Shown here piece by piece: positions 56,780 through 64,000 of a stretch of DNA of 64,000 nt. This DNA comes from Pirellulales bacterium (lineage in GTDB: Bacteria; Planctomycetota; Planctomycetia; Pirellulales; JAEUIK01): positions 33,389 to 97,388 of the forward strand of contig JAIBBY010000015.1 of the NCBI GenBank assembly GCA_019694455.1, read 5' to 3'. The translations under genes and the position numbers were made by a program. The notes under the pieces were generated by a model that had not been told where the DNA came from, searched no databases, and saw only the letters and a list, made by a program, of their open reading frames with translations. Each line of letters begins with the position of its first letter. Position 1 is the first letter of the stretch.

Positions 56780-56923
56780 CCCGCGAACGCTTTTTGACGC
56801 GAGTTGAAACCTCGCATTATACGAATCGGGGGCGAGTCCGCAACGGCGCGCGGTGGGCCAAACGCCTGCTAAACTCGCGACTTACGCCATTTGGGTTTGG
56901 GGCTGTTCCAGGGAAATCGCTCG

Positions 56924-58390
56924 ATGTATATCGTGATTGCGGCACTGGTCATGGCGATGGGCTGGAGCATTCGCGGACGCTACGGCCACGGCACCGGCGC
57001 GATGATGCCGGGGGCGATGCTGGCCATGTTTCTGGCGGTGACGTCGTGCCGGCCCGACTGGCAGCGGCGCGCCGCGATAGCCGGGCTGGCCGGCGCGCTG
57101 GGCTGGGCCTTTGGCGGGCAGACGAGCTACGGCCTGTTGGTGGGCTACACGGCATCGGGGGAGTTTGGAACGATCCTTTATGGCTATTGGACCTTTGTGC
57201 TGGCGGGCGGCATGTGGGGGGCGATTGGTGGCGGCATCTTGGGACTGGCGCTGACCGAGAAGCGATCGGACCTGAGCCAGTACATCCTGCCGCTGACGTT
57301 GATCGGCGCGATTTGGATTGTGGCCAATGTGAGCGGCGCGCGCGAGGGGCTGCCCGACCTGTACGACACGAGTTGGTTTGAGACGACCAGCGCGCTGGCG
57401 GTGGCTTTGGTGGTGGGGCTGGTCGCGCCGAGCGCTCGACGAGCGTGCAGGTTGATCGCGCTATTGTGCATTGGCTGGTGGCTGGGGCTGGGAATCTTGA
57501 CGCTCGCGCTGGGGCTGCGGCTGAACCCGCCGCGGAGCGATAGCTGGGCCGGTTGCCTGGGGGTGACCATCGCGCTACTGGCGTATCTGTGGACGACACG
57601 GAATCGCGCTGCGCTAATGCTCGCGCAATATGGACTGTTGGCCGGGGCGCTGGGCTTTTTTATTGGGGACTTTGTGCAGATCGTGCAGCGCTGGCACTGG
57701 GGGCCGTTTCAATACGCGGCACTGCAGGAGCATCGGGGCTGGTCGAAGATGGAGATGCTGTTTGGCCTCGTGATGGGGGGCGGCGTGGCGTATGGGGCGC
57801 GGCGACTGGCGCGCGAGGGGCTGGCGGTGCCGATCGAAGACGCGCCGCGCAGCGTGCTGAACGAGTTCGCGGTGTTGTACCTGTTCGTGCCGATGATGTG
57901 GTGGAACTTTTCGCGCAACATCACACTGTGGCAGGATGCGGAGTTGTTTCCTCCTAAGGTGCTAGGCATGGCCGGCGATTGGTGGGCGCTGGCGGCGGGA
58001 ATGCTGCTGACCGCGCTGGTGGTGGGGACGGTGTGGCGCTATCGAACGGCGGGCCTGGCGTTTGTGCCGCGGACGGCGCTGGGGAAGGGACAGCTTCTCT
58101 TGCTCGTGTTGATGTGGCTGATCGTCGGGGCGTCATTCGCCGGCATGATGGGGCAGCACGACGAGCCGGGGGTGATCCAGTCGGAGATGTTTTATCTGGT
58201 GTGCGCTAGCGCGGCGAGTTGGTGGCTGGTGGCGGATTGCCGAAATTCGACGCCGGCGATGGCGCCCGTGCGGGCGGCGAGCGACGAACATTGGCGGCCG
58301 GGTAGAGTGTATCTGGCGCTGTGGGGCGCGTTGCCACTGTTGGTGCTGCTGGCGGCGTGGATGAGCTATGCGATTGCGGAAGGCAGATAA
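56924..58390 (+). CDS. Polytopic membrane protein of unknown function
   Basis: The 488-residue protein consists mainly of about 12 hydrophobic helices (for example YIVIAALVMAMGWSIRG at the start, WVVLAGGMWGAIGGGILGLA-like helices in the first third and LALWGALPLLVLLAAWMSYA at the end), with short charged loops. The N-terminal segment MGWSIRGRYGHGTGAMMPGA is Gly-rich with a conserved look. No transporter or enzyme family was recognised. A CAGGGAA site lies about 9 bases before ATG 56924. It is divergent from rpmB and not obviously linked to its neighbours. Confidence 0.8.
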   Translation: MYIVIAALVMAMGWSIRGRYGHGTGAMMPGAMLAMFLAVTSCRPDWQRRAAIAGLAGALGWAFGGQTSYGLLVGYTASGEFGTILYGYWTFVLAGGMWGAIGGGILGLALTEKRSDLSQYILPLTLIGAIWIVANVSGAREGLPDLYDTSWFETTSALAVALVVGLVAPSARRACRLIALLCIGWWLGLGILTLALGLRLNPPRSDSWAGCLGVTIALLAYLWTTRNRAALMLAQYGLLAGALGFFIGDFVQIVQRWHWGPFQYAALQEHRGWSKMEMLFGLVMGGGVAYGARRLAREGLAVPIEDAPRSVLNEFAVLYLFVPMMWWNFSRNITLWQDAELFPPKVLGMAGDWWALAAGMLLTALVVGTVWRYRTAGLAFVPRTALGKGQLLLLVLMWLIVGASFAGMMGQHDEPGVIQSEMFYLVCASAASWWLVADCRNSTPAMAPVRAASDEHWRPGRVYLALWGALPLLVLLAAWMSYAIAEGR

Positions 58391-58407
58391 GTCGGAGGGG
58401 TGATGCT

Positions 58408-59130
58408 ATGAATGAATCGCAAGAATTTGAGAATTGCAGATTTTGCAGACTGGGAACGCCGTACGCAGCCCAAGAGGACGACTCACCTTTGAGTCAGCTG
58501 AATGAGAAGCTCAGCAGAGAATTCCAAAAGGCCTACTCGATTCCGGGCTTCTATCTTGACCGACAGAGCACAGGGAACTATTTGGCGTCGGTGCAGTTCA
58601 GGAGGGACCGGGACATCGGGAGGTTTGAAAGCAAGGGGAGACGCCAGAAGCTGGAGGACGCTGTTTACGCTGCGTTGGAAAACGCCGGGCTCGGCGCCCG
58701 AGAGCAGATATCAGTGCGGTTCGATTACGATTCCAGAGAGAGCCAGAAGTCCCTGAAACGTCCGATGCGCATTCCCACCCCCGAAGATTTTGCTCGTGCT
58801 GAGCGAAAGGAGCGTGAGCGATGGCACAACCTGAGCTTGGCGTCTGAAGCGATCAAAGAACGCCTTTCCAAAATGCCCCCATTTCACGATTTCTGGATTT
58901 TGCCATTTCGCGCCGCCAAGTTCTCTGCCTATGTGTTCTTGAAAAACGATAAAGACATCGACGCTTGCAAAAACAGCGGCATGGTTCGGGACATGATCGA
59001 CATCGTCTACGACGAACTAGAACGCGTCGGTCGGGGAAGTCGAAGCGAGATCACGGTGCATTTTGAGTTCGATTCCGACGAGAACGTACAGGCCCAGTTT
59101 CATGGAAACTACTGGAATCGACTGCGTTAA
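58408..59130 (+). CDS. Unknown protein with two copies of the same domain
   Basis: The 240-residue protein has two similar halves. Near residues 46-110 it reads FYLDRQSTGNYLASVQFRRD, then a helix (LEDAVYAALENAGLG) and ISVRFDYDSRE. Near residues 168-235 it reads FWILPFRAAKFSAYVFLKND, then MIDIVYDELERVGRGSRSEI and TVHFEFDSDEN. The shared pattern is strand, strand, helix, strand, as in a ferredoxin-like fold. The N-terminus has one possible metal pair (CRFCRL). A GGAGGGG site lies 7 bases before ATG 58408. Base composition is lower in G and C than its neighbours. The family and role are unknown. Confidence 0.65.
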   Translation: MNESQEFENCRFCRLGTPYAAQEDDSPLSQLNEKLSREFQKAYSIPGFYLDRQSTGNYLASVQFRRDRDIGRFESKGRRQKLEDAVYAALENAGLGAREQISVRFDYDSRESQKSLKRPMRIPTPEDFARAERKERERWHNLSLASEAIKERLSKMPPFHDFWILPFRAAKFSAYVFLKNDKDIDACKNSGMVRDMIDIVYDELERVGRGSRSEITVHFEFDSDENVQAQFHGNYWNRLR

Positions 59131-59268
59131 TGGGTCAGGCAGAGCTGGCTGTGAGTGATCGTGATACGCCTCGTTCGAATTCCCGCTCTGCTTGCCGCTG
59201 GCAATTCGCAGAAATACAATCGCCGTTTCGCACTTATCGGGTCACTACTTTTGAAGCGGGAAATTGAG

Positions 59269-60363
59269 ATGCGCCGACCGCTTGGGTCGATCTTGGGATC
59301 TGCGTCGCTGGCATGGCTGCTCGCGCTGGGCGCCTGCTTGACGGGTTGCTCGAACTCGGCCGGCACGCCGGGCGCCGCCGCCGCGGCGGGGGGCTCGCGG
59401 TACATCATTTTGATGAACAACGAGTCGCCGTTCTGGGACGCCGTGCGGGTGGGCATGAACGAAGAGGCCAAGCGGCTTGGCGTCGACGCGGTGCTGGAGC
59501 CGAATTCGACCGGGCCGGCCGGGCAGATCGAGAAGCTACGGCAGTACGGCACGCAGTCGGACATTGCCGGCGTGGCGGTGTGCGCCGCAGACGCAGCGAA
59601 CGCCAGCCTGGTTGACGAGATGCGCAAGCTGGCCGAGCGCGGCATACCGATCATCACGCTCGATTCCGACGTTGATCGCGGCAAGTTCCGCGACGCGCGG
59701 TTCGCGTTCATCGGCACCGACAACTTGAAGGGGGGCAAGACGCTCGGCGTGGCGGCCAAGAATCTTGTGCCCGACGGCGGGGCGTATGTGCAGTTTGTGG
59801 GACGGATCGGGGCGCAGAACGCGATTGAGCGGATGGACGGCTTCAAGGAAGGCGCCGGCGAGAAACTGGTCGAGCGCGACCGCATGGGGGACGAGACCGA
59901 TCGCACACGTGCCCGCGAGAATGTGCGCAACGCGATTCGCAATCATCCCGACGCCAATGTGCTGGTAGGCATCTGGTCGTACAACGCGCCAGCCATTGCC
60001 GAGATCGTGAAAGCGGAAGACAAGCAAGACAAGATCACGGTGGTGGCCTTCGACGCCGAGCAGCAGGCGATCAATTACCTGGAGCAGGGATTGATTCAGG
60101 TGCTGGTGGTGCAGAATCCGTACGAGATGGGGGCGCAAAGCGTGCGGCTCTTGAAGTCGCTGAAGGAAAAGGACGACGCGACCGTCAAGGAGATGTTTCC
60201 GAACCACGGTCAGCCGGAGGGCGACTTGTACGACACCGGGTTAAAGGTGGTTGTGCCCGACGGCTCTCCGCTGAAGGCGGAGATGTTCGACTCGAACGTG
60301 CAATTCATGCCGGTGGCGGAGTTTCGGGCGTGGTTGGCCAAGTACAACCTGAACGCCTCATGA
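59269..60363 (+). CDS. Sugar ABC transporter substrate-binding lipoprotein
   Basis: The 364-residue protein has a lipoprotein signal with lipobox LTGCS (Cys near residue 25), so it is anchored to the membrane on the outside of the inner membrane. The mature part is a periplasmic-binding-protein type I fold of the ribose/galactose group: MNNESPFWDAVRVGMNEEAK, ADAANASLVDEMRKLAERGI, PIITLDSDVDRGKFRD and ANVLVGIWSYNAPAIAEIV. It should deliver a sugar or sugar-like compound to the permease in the next gene, with which it overlaps (ATGA). The real ligand is unknown. Confidence 0.93.
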   Translation: MRRPLGSILGSASLAWLLALGACLTGCSNSAGTPGAAAAAGGSRYIILMNNESPFWDAVRVGMNEEAKRLGVDAVLEPNSTGPAGQIEKLRQYGTQSDIAGVAVCAADAANASLVDEMRKLAERGIPIITLDSDVDRGKFRDARFAFIGTDNLKGGKTLGVAAKNLVPDGGAYVQFVGRIGAQNAIERMDGFKEGAGEKLVERDRMGDETDRTRARENVRNAIRNHPDANVLVGIWSYNAPAIAEIVKAEDKQDKITVVAFDAEQQAINYLEQGLIQVLVVQNPYEMGAQSVRLLKSLKEKDDATVKEMFPNHGQPEGDLYDTGLKVVVPDGSPLKAEMFDSNVQFMPVAEFRAWLAKYNLNAS

Positions 60364-61577
60364 GCGGCGAGACGGGCCTGGCGCGGCGGATGCTGGGGGG
60401 CGCGCGGACCGAGATCGGTCTGGCGATCTCGATTGTGGTGGTGGTGCTGCTGACGGCCTGGATCGACAGCCAGCACAACTATTGGCATCAGCCGGCGGCC
60501 AGCGCGCGCGACATTGTGCGGCAGGCGTCGCTGTTGGGCATCTTCACGCTCGGCAGCGCGGTGGTGATCATCGCGGGGGGGATCGATCTTTCGCCCGGCT
60601 CGGTGATCGCGTTCAGCGGCACGGTATGCGCGTCGTTGCTGCTGCTACTAGCGCCTGAGCAGATGGAGTCGGCGCAGCCGCTGGGGGCGTGGGTGATTGG
60701 CGCGGCGATCGCCGGCACGATCGTGGTCGGTTTTTTGATTGGCACATTGCACGCGTGGCTCATCACCGTGGTGGGTCTGCCGCCGTTCATCGCCACGTTG
60801 GCCACGCTGGTTGGTCTGCGGAGCCTGGGGCGGAGCGTGGTGTCTGAGGTGACGCTGTTGACGTTGGGGAACAAGCGAACGCAGATCGATCTGTTCGATC
60901 CGTCGTTTCGGTACCTGGCGACGAGCGTCTGGATACCGGCGGTGATGTTTTTGGCGCTGGCGGTGTTCACGTCGATCCTCTTGTCGCGCACCGTGATCGG
61001 TCGCCATCTGTACGCCTTGGGCGGCAACGAAGAAGCGGCGCGGCTGTCGGGCATTCGCACTGATCGCTTGAAGTGGTTTGCCTACTGCGTGGGGAGCATC
61101 ACGTCTTCGATCGCGGGCATTCTGTACATCGCCGATCAAAGTGTGGCGGCGCCGGAGACGCTGGGTCGGGGTTATGAGTTGAACGCGATTGCGGCGGCCG
61201 TGGTGGGCGGGTGCAGCCTGCAAGGGGGAATCGGCAACGTGCCGGGGACAGTGTTGGGAGTGATCTTTCTGCGGGTGGTGATCGACGGCGTGGCCAAGAT
61301 CATCAAGACGGGCGCTGACGTTTATGAAGGGATGATCGTGGGGGTGCTGGTGGTGATCGCCGTGGCCATCAGCCAACTGCGCGAGGCGGGGGCAGCGCGC
61401 AAGGAGTTTTTTCCGGGCGCGCTGGGCGCCGTGTCGGCGGTGACGCTCGCGCTGTTGGCGGCGCTGGTCGCGGCGCTATTGGGTAGCCGCGGTTACGGCG
61501 TGGCCGCTGGCGTGATGGCGATCACGGCGATTGGCGGCGTCAAGCTGTGGCAGCAGCGGCGCGCCGCGCGTTTGTAG
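60360..61577 (+). CDS. Sugar ABC transporter permease (RbsC/BPD_transp_2 family)
   Basis: The 405-residue protein has about 10 membrane helices and the family blocks LGSAVVIIAGGIDLSPGSVI and GLPPFIATLATLVGLRSLGR and TLGRGYELNAIAAAVVGGCS. It forms the channel of a ribose/xylose/allose-type ABC importer. It overlaps the binding-protein gene and precedes an esterase gene. The usual RbsA/XylG-type double ATPase is not adjacent, so it must use an ATPase encoded elsewhere or be incomplete. The final helices (residues about 360-395) include a hydrophobic extension. Confidence 0.93.
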   Translation: MSGETGLARRMLGGARTEIGLAISIVVVVLLTAWIDSQHNYWHQPAASARDIVRQASLLGIFTLGSAVVIIAGGIDLSPGSVIAFSGTVCASLLLLLAPEQMESAQPLGAWVIGAAIAGTIVVGFLIGTLHAWLITVVGLPPFIATLATLVGLRSLGRSVVSEVTLLTLGNKRTQIDLFDPSFRYLATSVWIPAVMFLALAVFTSILLSRTVIGRHLYALGGNEEAARLSGIRTDRLKWFAYCVGSITSSIAGILYIADQSVAAPETLGRGYELNAIAAAVVGGCSLQGGIGNVPGTVLGVIFLRVVIDGVAKIIKTGADVYEGMIVGVLVVIAVAISQLREAGAARKEFFPGALGAVSAVTLALLAALVAALLGSRGYGVAAGVMAITAIGGVKLWQQRRAARL

Positions 61578-61648
61578 CGGCGGGGAAATTCTTCACCTAC
61601 ACTGTGGACCAGTTGCTCTTTCAACCGGTCCTTCGTGGTGAACTTGCG

Positions 61649-63835
61649 ATGCGTGCGTGTGCTCGAAATATGTCGGCGGCGGTGTGTGTTTTGTGGGCGC
61701 TCGCGGGCGGAAGTTCGCTGGCGGCGGGGCCGCGTTCGCTGCCCGAGGGAGAGTTGCCCAACGACGCGCGGCTGGGGCCGCTAAAGACGCTGAACGATTA
61801 TTTTCCGTTGGACGTTCCGGCCAGTCGCGAGGCCTGGGAAAAGCGCGCGGCCGAAGTGCGGCGGCAGATGCTGGTGGCCTTGGGTTTGTGGCCCATGCCC
61901 GAGAAGACTCCGTTGGAACCGGTGATTCATGGCCGTGTGGAGCGCGACGGCTACACCGTGGACAAGGTGTATTTGCAAAGCTGGCCGGGGCATTTTGTGA
62001 CGGGCAATCTGTATCGGCCGACCGGCCGGGCCGGCAAGTTGCCGGCGGTGCTTTGCCCGCATGGGCATTGGACGAACGGGCGGTTTCAGGATCACGGCGA
62101 GAAGGAAGTGGAGAAGGAGATCACGGCGGGGGCGGAGCAGTTCAGCAAGGGGGGCCGGCATGTGATTCAGGCCCGCTGCGTGCAACTGGCGCGGATGGGG
62201 TGCGTGGTGTTCCACTACGACATGGTGGGCTATGCCGACAGCATGCAGCTTGAGCACCGGCCGGGCGTGCGCGAGGCGATGAACACGCCAGAGAACTGGG
62301 GGTACTTCAGTCCGCAGGCCGAGCTGCGCTTGCAGCACATGATGGGATTGCAGGCGTACAACACGATACGGGCGCTCGATTTTTTGCTGGGCCTACCGGA
62401 GGTCGACGCGGCTCGCGTGGGGGTGACGGGCGCCAGCGGGGGCGGCACGCAGACGTTCATCTTGTGCGCGATCGATCCACGGCCGAAGGTGGCCTTTCCG
62501 GCGGTGATGGTGTCAACGGCGATGCAGGGGGGCTGCACCTGCGAGAACTGCGACTTTCTACGCGTGGGGACGGGCAACGTGGAATTCGCCGGGCTGTTCT
62601 GCCCCAAGCCGCTGGGGATGACGGCGGCGAACGACTGGACCGTGGAGATGGAAACCAAGGGCCTGCCAGAACTGAAACGGCTGTACGCACTATACGGCGC
62701 GGAAGACAACGTGGACCTGGCGGCGTTTTTGCAGTTTGGCCACAACTACAACTATGTGAGCCGGGGCGTGATGTATGGCTGGATGAATCGGCATTTGCCG
62801 CTGGGGTTGGAACCGCTGCCGGCGGAAGAAGATTTTGAGCCGCTGTCGATCGCCGAGATGAGCGTGTGGGACAAGGATCATCCACGGCCGCCGAGCGGCG
62901 AGGCGTATGAGCGGTCGCTGTTGGCGACGATCAACGCCGACAGCGAAAAGCAGATCGCGGCGCTGGCGCCGCGCGACAAGGAGTCGCTAGCGCAATTTCG
63001 CGAGGTGGTGGGAGGAGCGTGGCATGCAATGATCGGGCGCGGCATGCCCGAGCCGGGGAGCGTGACGATGCAGATCACCAGCAGCGATGTCGACGAGTAC
63101 GAAGAGCACTCGGTGCTGCTGCGCGACGAGGCACGCGGCGCCGAGATTCCGGCGCTGGGGTTGTTGCCGGCGGGGAAGTGGAATCGGACGGTGGTGCTGT
63201 GGATTTCGCCGCGCGGCAAACAGTCGCTGTACGGCACGGATGATGAGGTAATCGGGCCGGTGCGACAGTTGCTCAAGGCGGGGAACGCGGTGTTCGGCAT
63301 CGACCTGTTGTATCAGGGAGAGTATCTGAAAGACGGTAAGCCGCTGGAAAAGCAACCGATGGTGGCCGACGCGCTGGTGGGGTACGACGCCTATACCTAC
63401 GGATACAACCATCCGCTGTTTGCCCAACGAGTACACGACATTTTGACGCTGGTGAGCTTTGCGCGCAACTATGAGGACAAGCCCGAGCGAGTGCATGTGG
63501 TGGCGCTCGAAGGAGCAGGGCACTGGGCCGCCGCGGCGAAGGCGGTGGCGGGAGACCAGATCGACCGCTTGGCGATCGACACGGCGGGCTTTCGGTTTGG
63601 CAAAGTCACGGACTTCGCCGATCCCGATTTTCTGCCGGGGAGCGTGAAGTATGGCGACCTGCCGGGGCTATTGGCATTGTGCGCGGGGAGCGAGCTTTGG
63701 ATCGCGGGAGAGGGGGGCGAGACGCCGGAACTGCTGAAGGGCGCGGCGGAGGCGGCGGGCGCCACGGAGAAGATTTCGATGCAAGGGAGCGAGGGCGAGG
63801 GGATTGAGGCCGCGCTGGAATGGGTGGCGCGGTGA
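61649..63835 (+). CDS. Secreted acetylxylan-esterase-like alpha/beta hydrolase (large planctomycete type)
   Basis: The 728-residue protein has a signal peptide (about residues 1-24, CVLWALAGGSSLAA) and an alpha/beta hydrolase domain whose nucleophile elbow is RVGVTGASGGGTQTFILCA, with Ser in GASGG. Strands before it include LPAVLCPHGHWTNGRF and VFHYDMVGYADS, which fits the acetylxylan esterase/Abhydrolase group. A second similar domain follows (about residues 500-720; VVLWISPRGKQSLYG and VHVVALEGAGHWAAA). Such large proteins are typical of planctomycetes and act on sulfated or acetylated polysaccharides or esters outside the cell. It follows a sugar transporter permease, so a glycan substrate is plausible. 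Confidence 0.85.
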   Translation: MRACARNMSAAVCVLWALAGGSSLAAGPRSLPEGELPNDARLGPLKTLNDYFPLDVPASREAWEKRAAEVRRQMLVALGLWPMPEKTPLEPVIHGRVERDGYTVDKVYLQSWPGHFVTGNLYRPTGRAGKLPAVLCPHGHWTNGRFQDHGEKEVEKEITAGAEQFSKGGRHVIQARCVQLARMGCVVFHYDMVGYADSMQLEHRPGVREAMNTPENWGYFSPQAELRLQHMMGLQAYNTIRALDFLLGLPEVDAARVGVTGASGGGTQTFILCAIDPRPKVAFPAVMVSTAMQGGCTCENCDFLRVGTGNVEFAGLFCPKPLGMTAANDWTVEMETKGLPELKRLYALYGAEDNVDLAAFLQFGHNYNYVSRGVMYGWMNRHLPLGLEPLPAEEDFEPLSIAEMSVWDKDHPRPPSGEAYERSLLATINADSEKQIAALAPRDKESLAQFREVVGGAWHAMIGRGMPEPGSVTMQITSSDVDEYEEHSVLLRDEARGAEIPALGLLPAGKWNRTVVLWISPRGKQSLYGTDDEVIGPVRQLLKAGNAVFGIDLLYQGEYLKDGKPLEKQPMVADALVGYDAYTYGYNHPLFAQRVHDILTLVSFARNYEDKPERVHVVALEGAGHWAAAAKAVAGDQIDRLAIDTAGFRFGKVTDFADPDFLPGSVKYGDLPGLLALCAGSELWIAGEGGETPELLKGAAEAAGATEKISMQGSEGEGIEAALEWVAR

Positions 63836-63840
63836 GCGCC

Positions 63841-64000
63841 TCAGCCGCGTAATAGCGGCCCATCATGATAGACGGCCCATACGACCCAAGCGCCTTGCGG
63901 GGCCCAGGCCAGCGCGAGGATGATGCCGAGGCGGTCGCTCCAGATTGGTGCGTGAAAGAGTAGTCGAAAATAGCCGAGAACTATAGAAAGCGCCGCCAAC
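63841..64000 (-). CDS. C-terminal end of a membrane protein (gene runs off the right edge)
   Basis: On the minus strand an open frame ends with TGA at 63841-63843 and reads LAALSIVLGYFRLLFHAPIW, then GIILALAWAPQGAWVVWAVY before DGPLLRG at the C-terminus. It therefore contains two hydrophobic helices. The composition and codon use look coding. The 5' part lies beyond the window, so the family cannot be named. It is convergent with the esterase gene, whose stop lies 5 bases away. Confidence 0.6.
   Translation of the reverse strand, partial: LAALSIVLGYFRLLFHAPIWSDRLGIILALAWAPQGAWVVWAVYHDGPLLRG

Overview
The window is high-GC bacterial DNA that most resembles a planctomycete (order Pirellulales or close by). 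This is an inference from gene content: repeated ExbB/ExbD proton-channel sets, one ExbD fused to a zinc ribbon, a flotillin-like FloA, a large acetylxylan-esterase-like secreted hydrolase, an M50/HlyD-like membrane fusion flanked by TPR proteins, and a PUFA-synthase-like polyketide synthase with a fused phosphopantetheinyl transferase. No rRNA, tRNA, CRISPR array, transposase or phage gene was seen.

Left part (1-12.6 kb): the 5' end of an archease gene, an AcuI/YhdH-type reductase, trxA with a clear promoter and terminator, a coiled-coil protein, a Gly/Met-rich exported protein and a short-form thiC. Then come two back-to-back TolQ/TolR-type modules (ExbB-ExbD-ExbD, an exported protein of unknown role, ExbB-ExbD-ExbD order depending on strand), an HDOD protein and a TPR protein.

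Centre (12.6-36.5 kb): a 12-gene minus-strand operon with many overlapping start/stop codons. In order of transcription it encodes synthase A (two flavin-type enoyl-reductase-like domains, KS, AT, ACP, KR, DH), synthase B (KS, AT, DH, PPTase), a free acyl carrier protein, an alkaline-phosphatase-superfamily phosphodiesterase, an alpha/beta hydrolase, a methyltransferase, a beta-propeller/methyltransferase fusion, another methyltransferase, two short-chain dehydrogenases and two Fe(II)/2-oxoglutarate oxygenases. It looks like a complete pathway for an unknown oxidised, methylated polyketide or lipid. Upstream on the same strand are a sulfotransferase, a secreted PHB-depolymerase-like esterase and a B12-binding radical SAM enzyme (36.7-40.4 kb), which may or may not belong to it.

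Right part (40.4-64 kb): two TPR proteins around a degenerate M50/HlyD membrane protein; a polyprenyl-phosphate sugar transferase; a helix-hairpin-helix/HTH protein; floA and a partner; a 3-hydroxyisobutyrate-dehydrogenase-family gene; the rpmB-gatC-gatA-gatB group; a large membrane protein; a two-repeat protein of unknown function; a sugar ABC binding protein and permease without an adjacent ATPase; and an acetylxylan-esterase-like hydrolase. An unknown gene at 51.7-52.9 kb lies between two 59-bp copies of the gatB 3' end, which suggests insertion by duplication or recombination at gatB.
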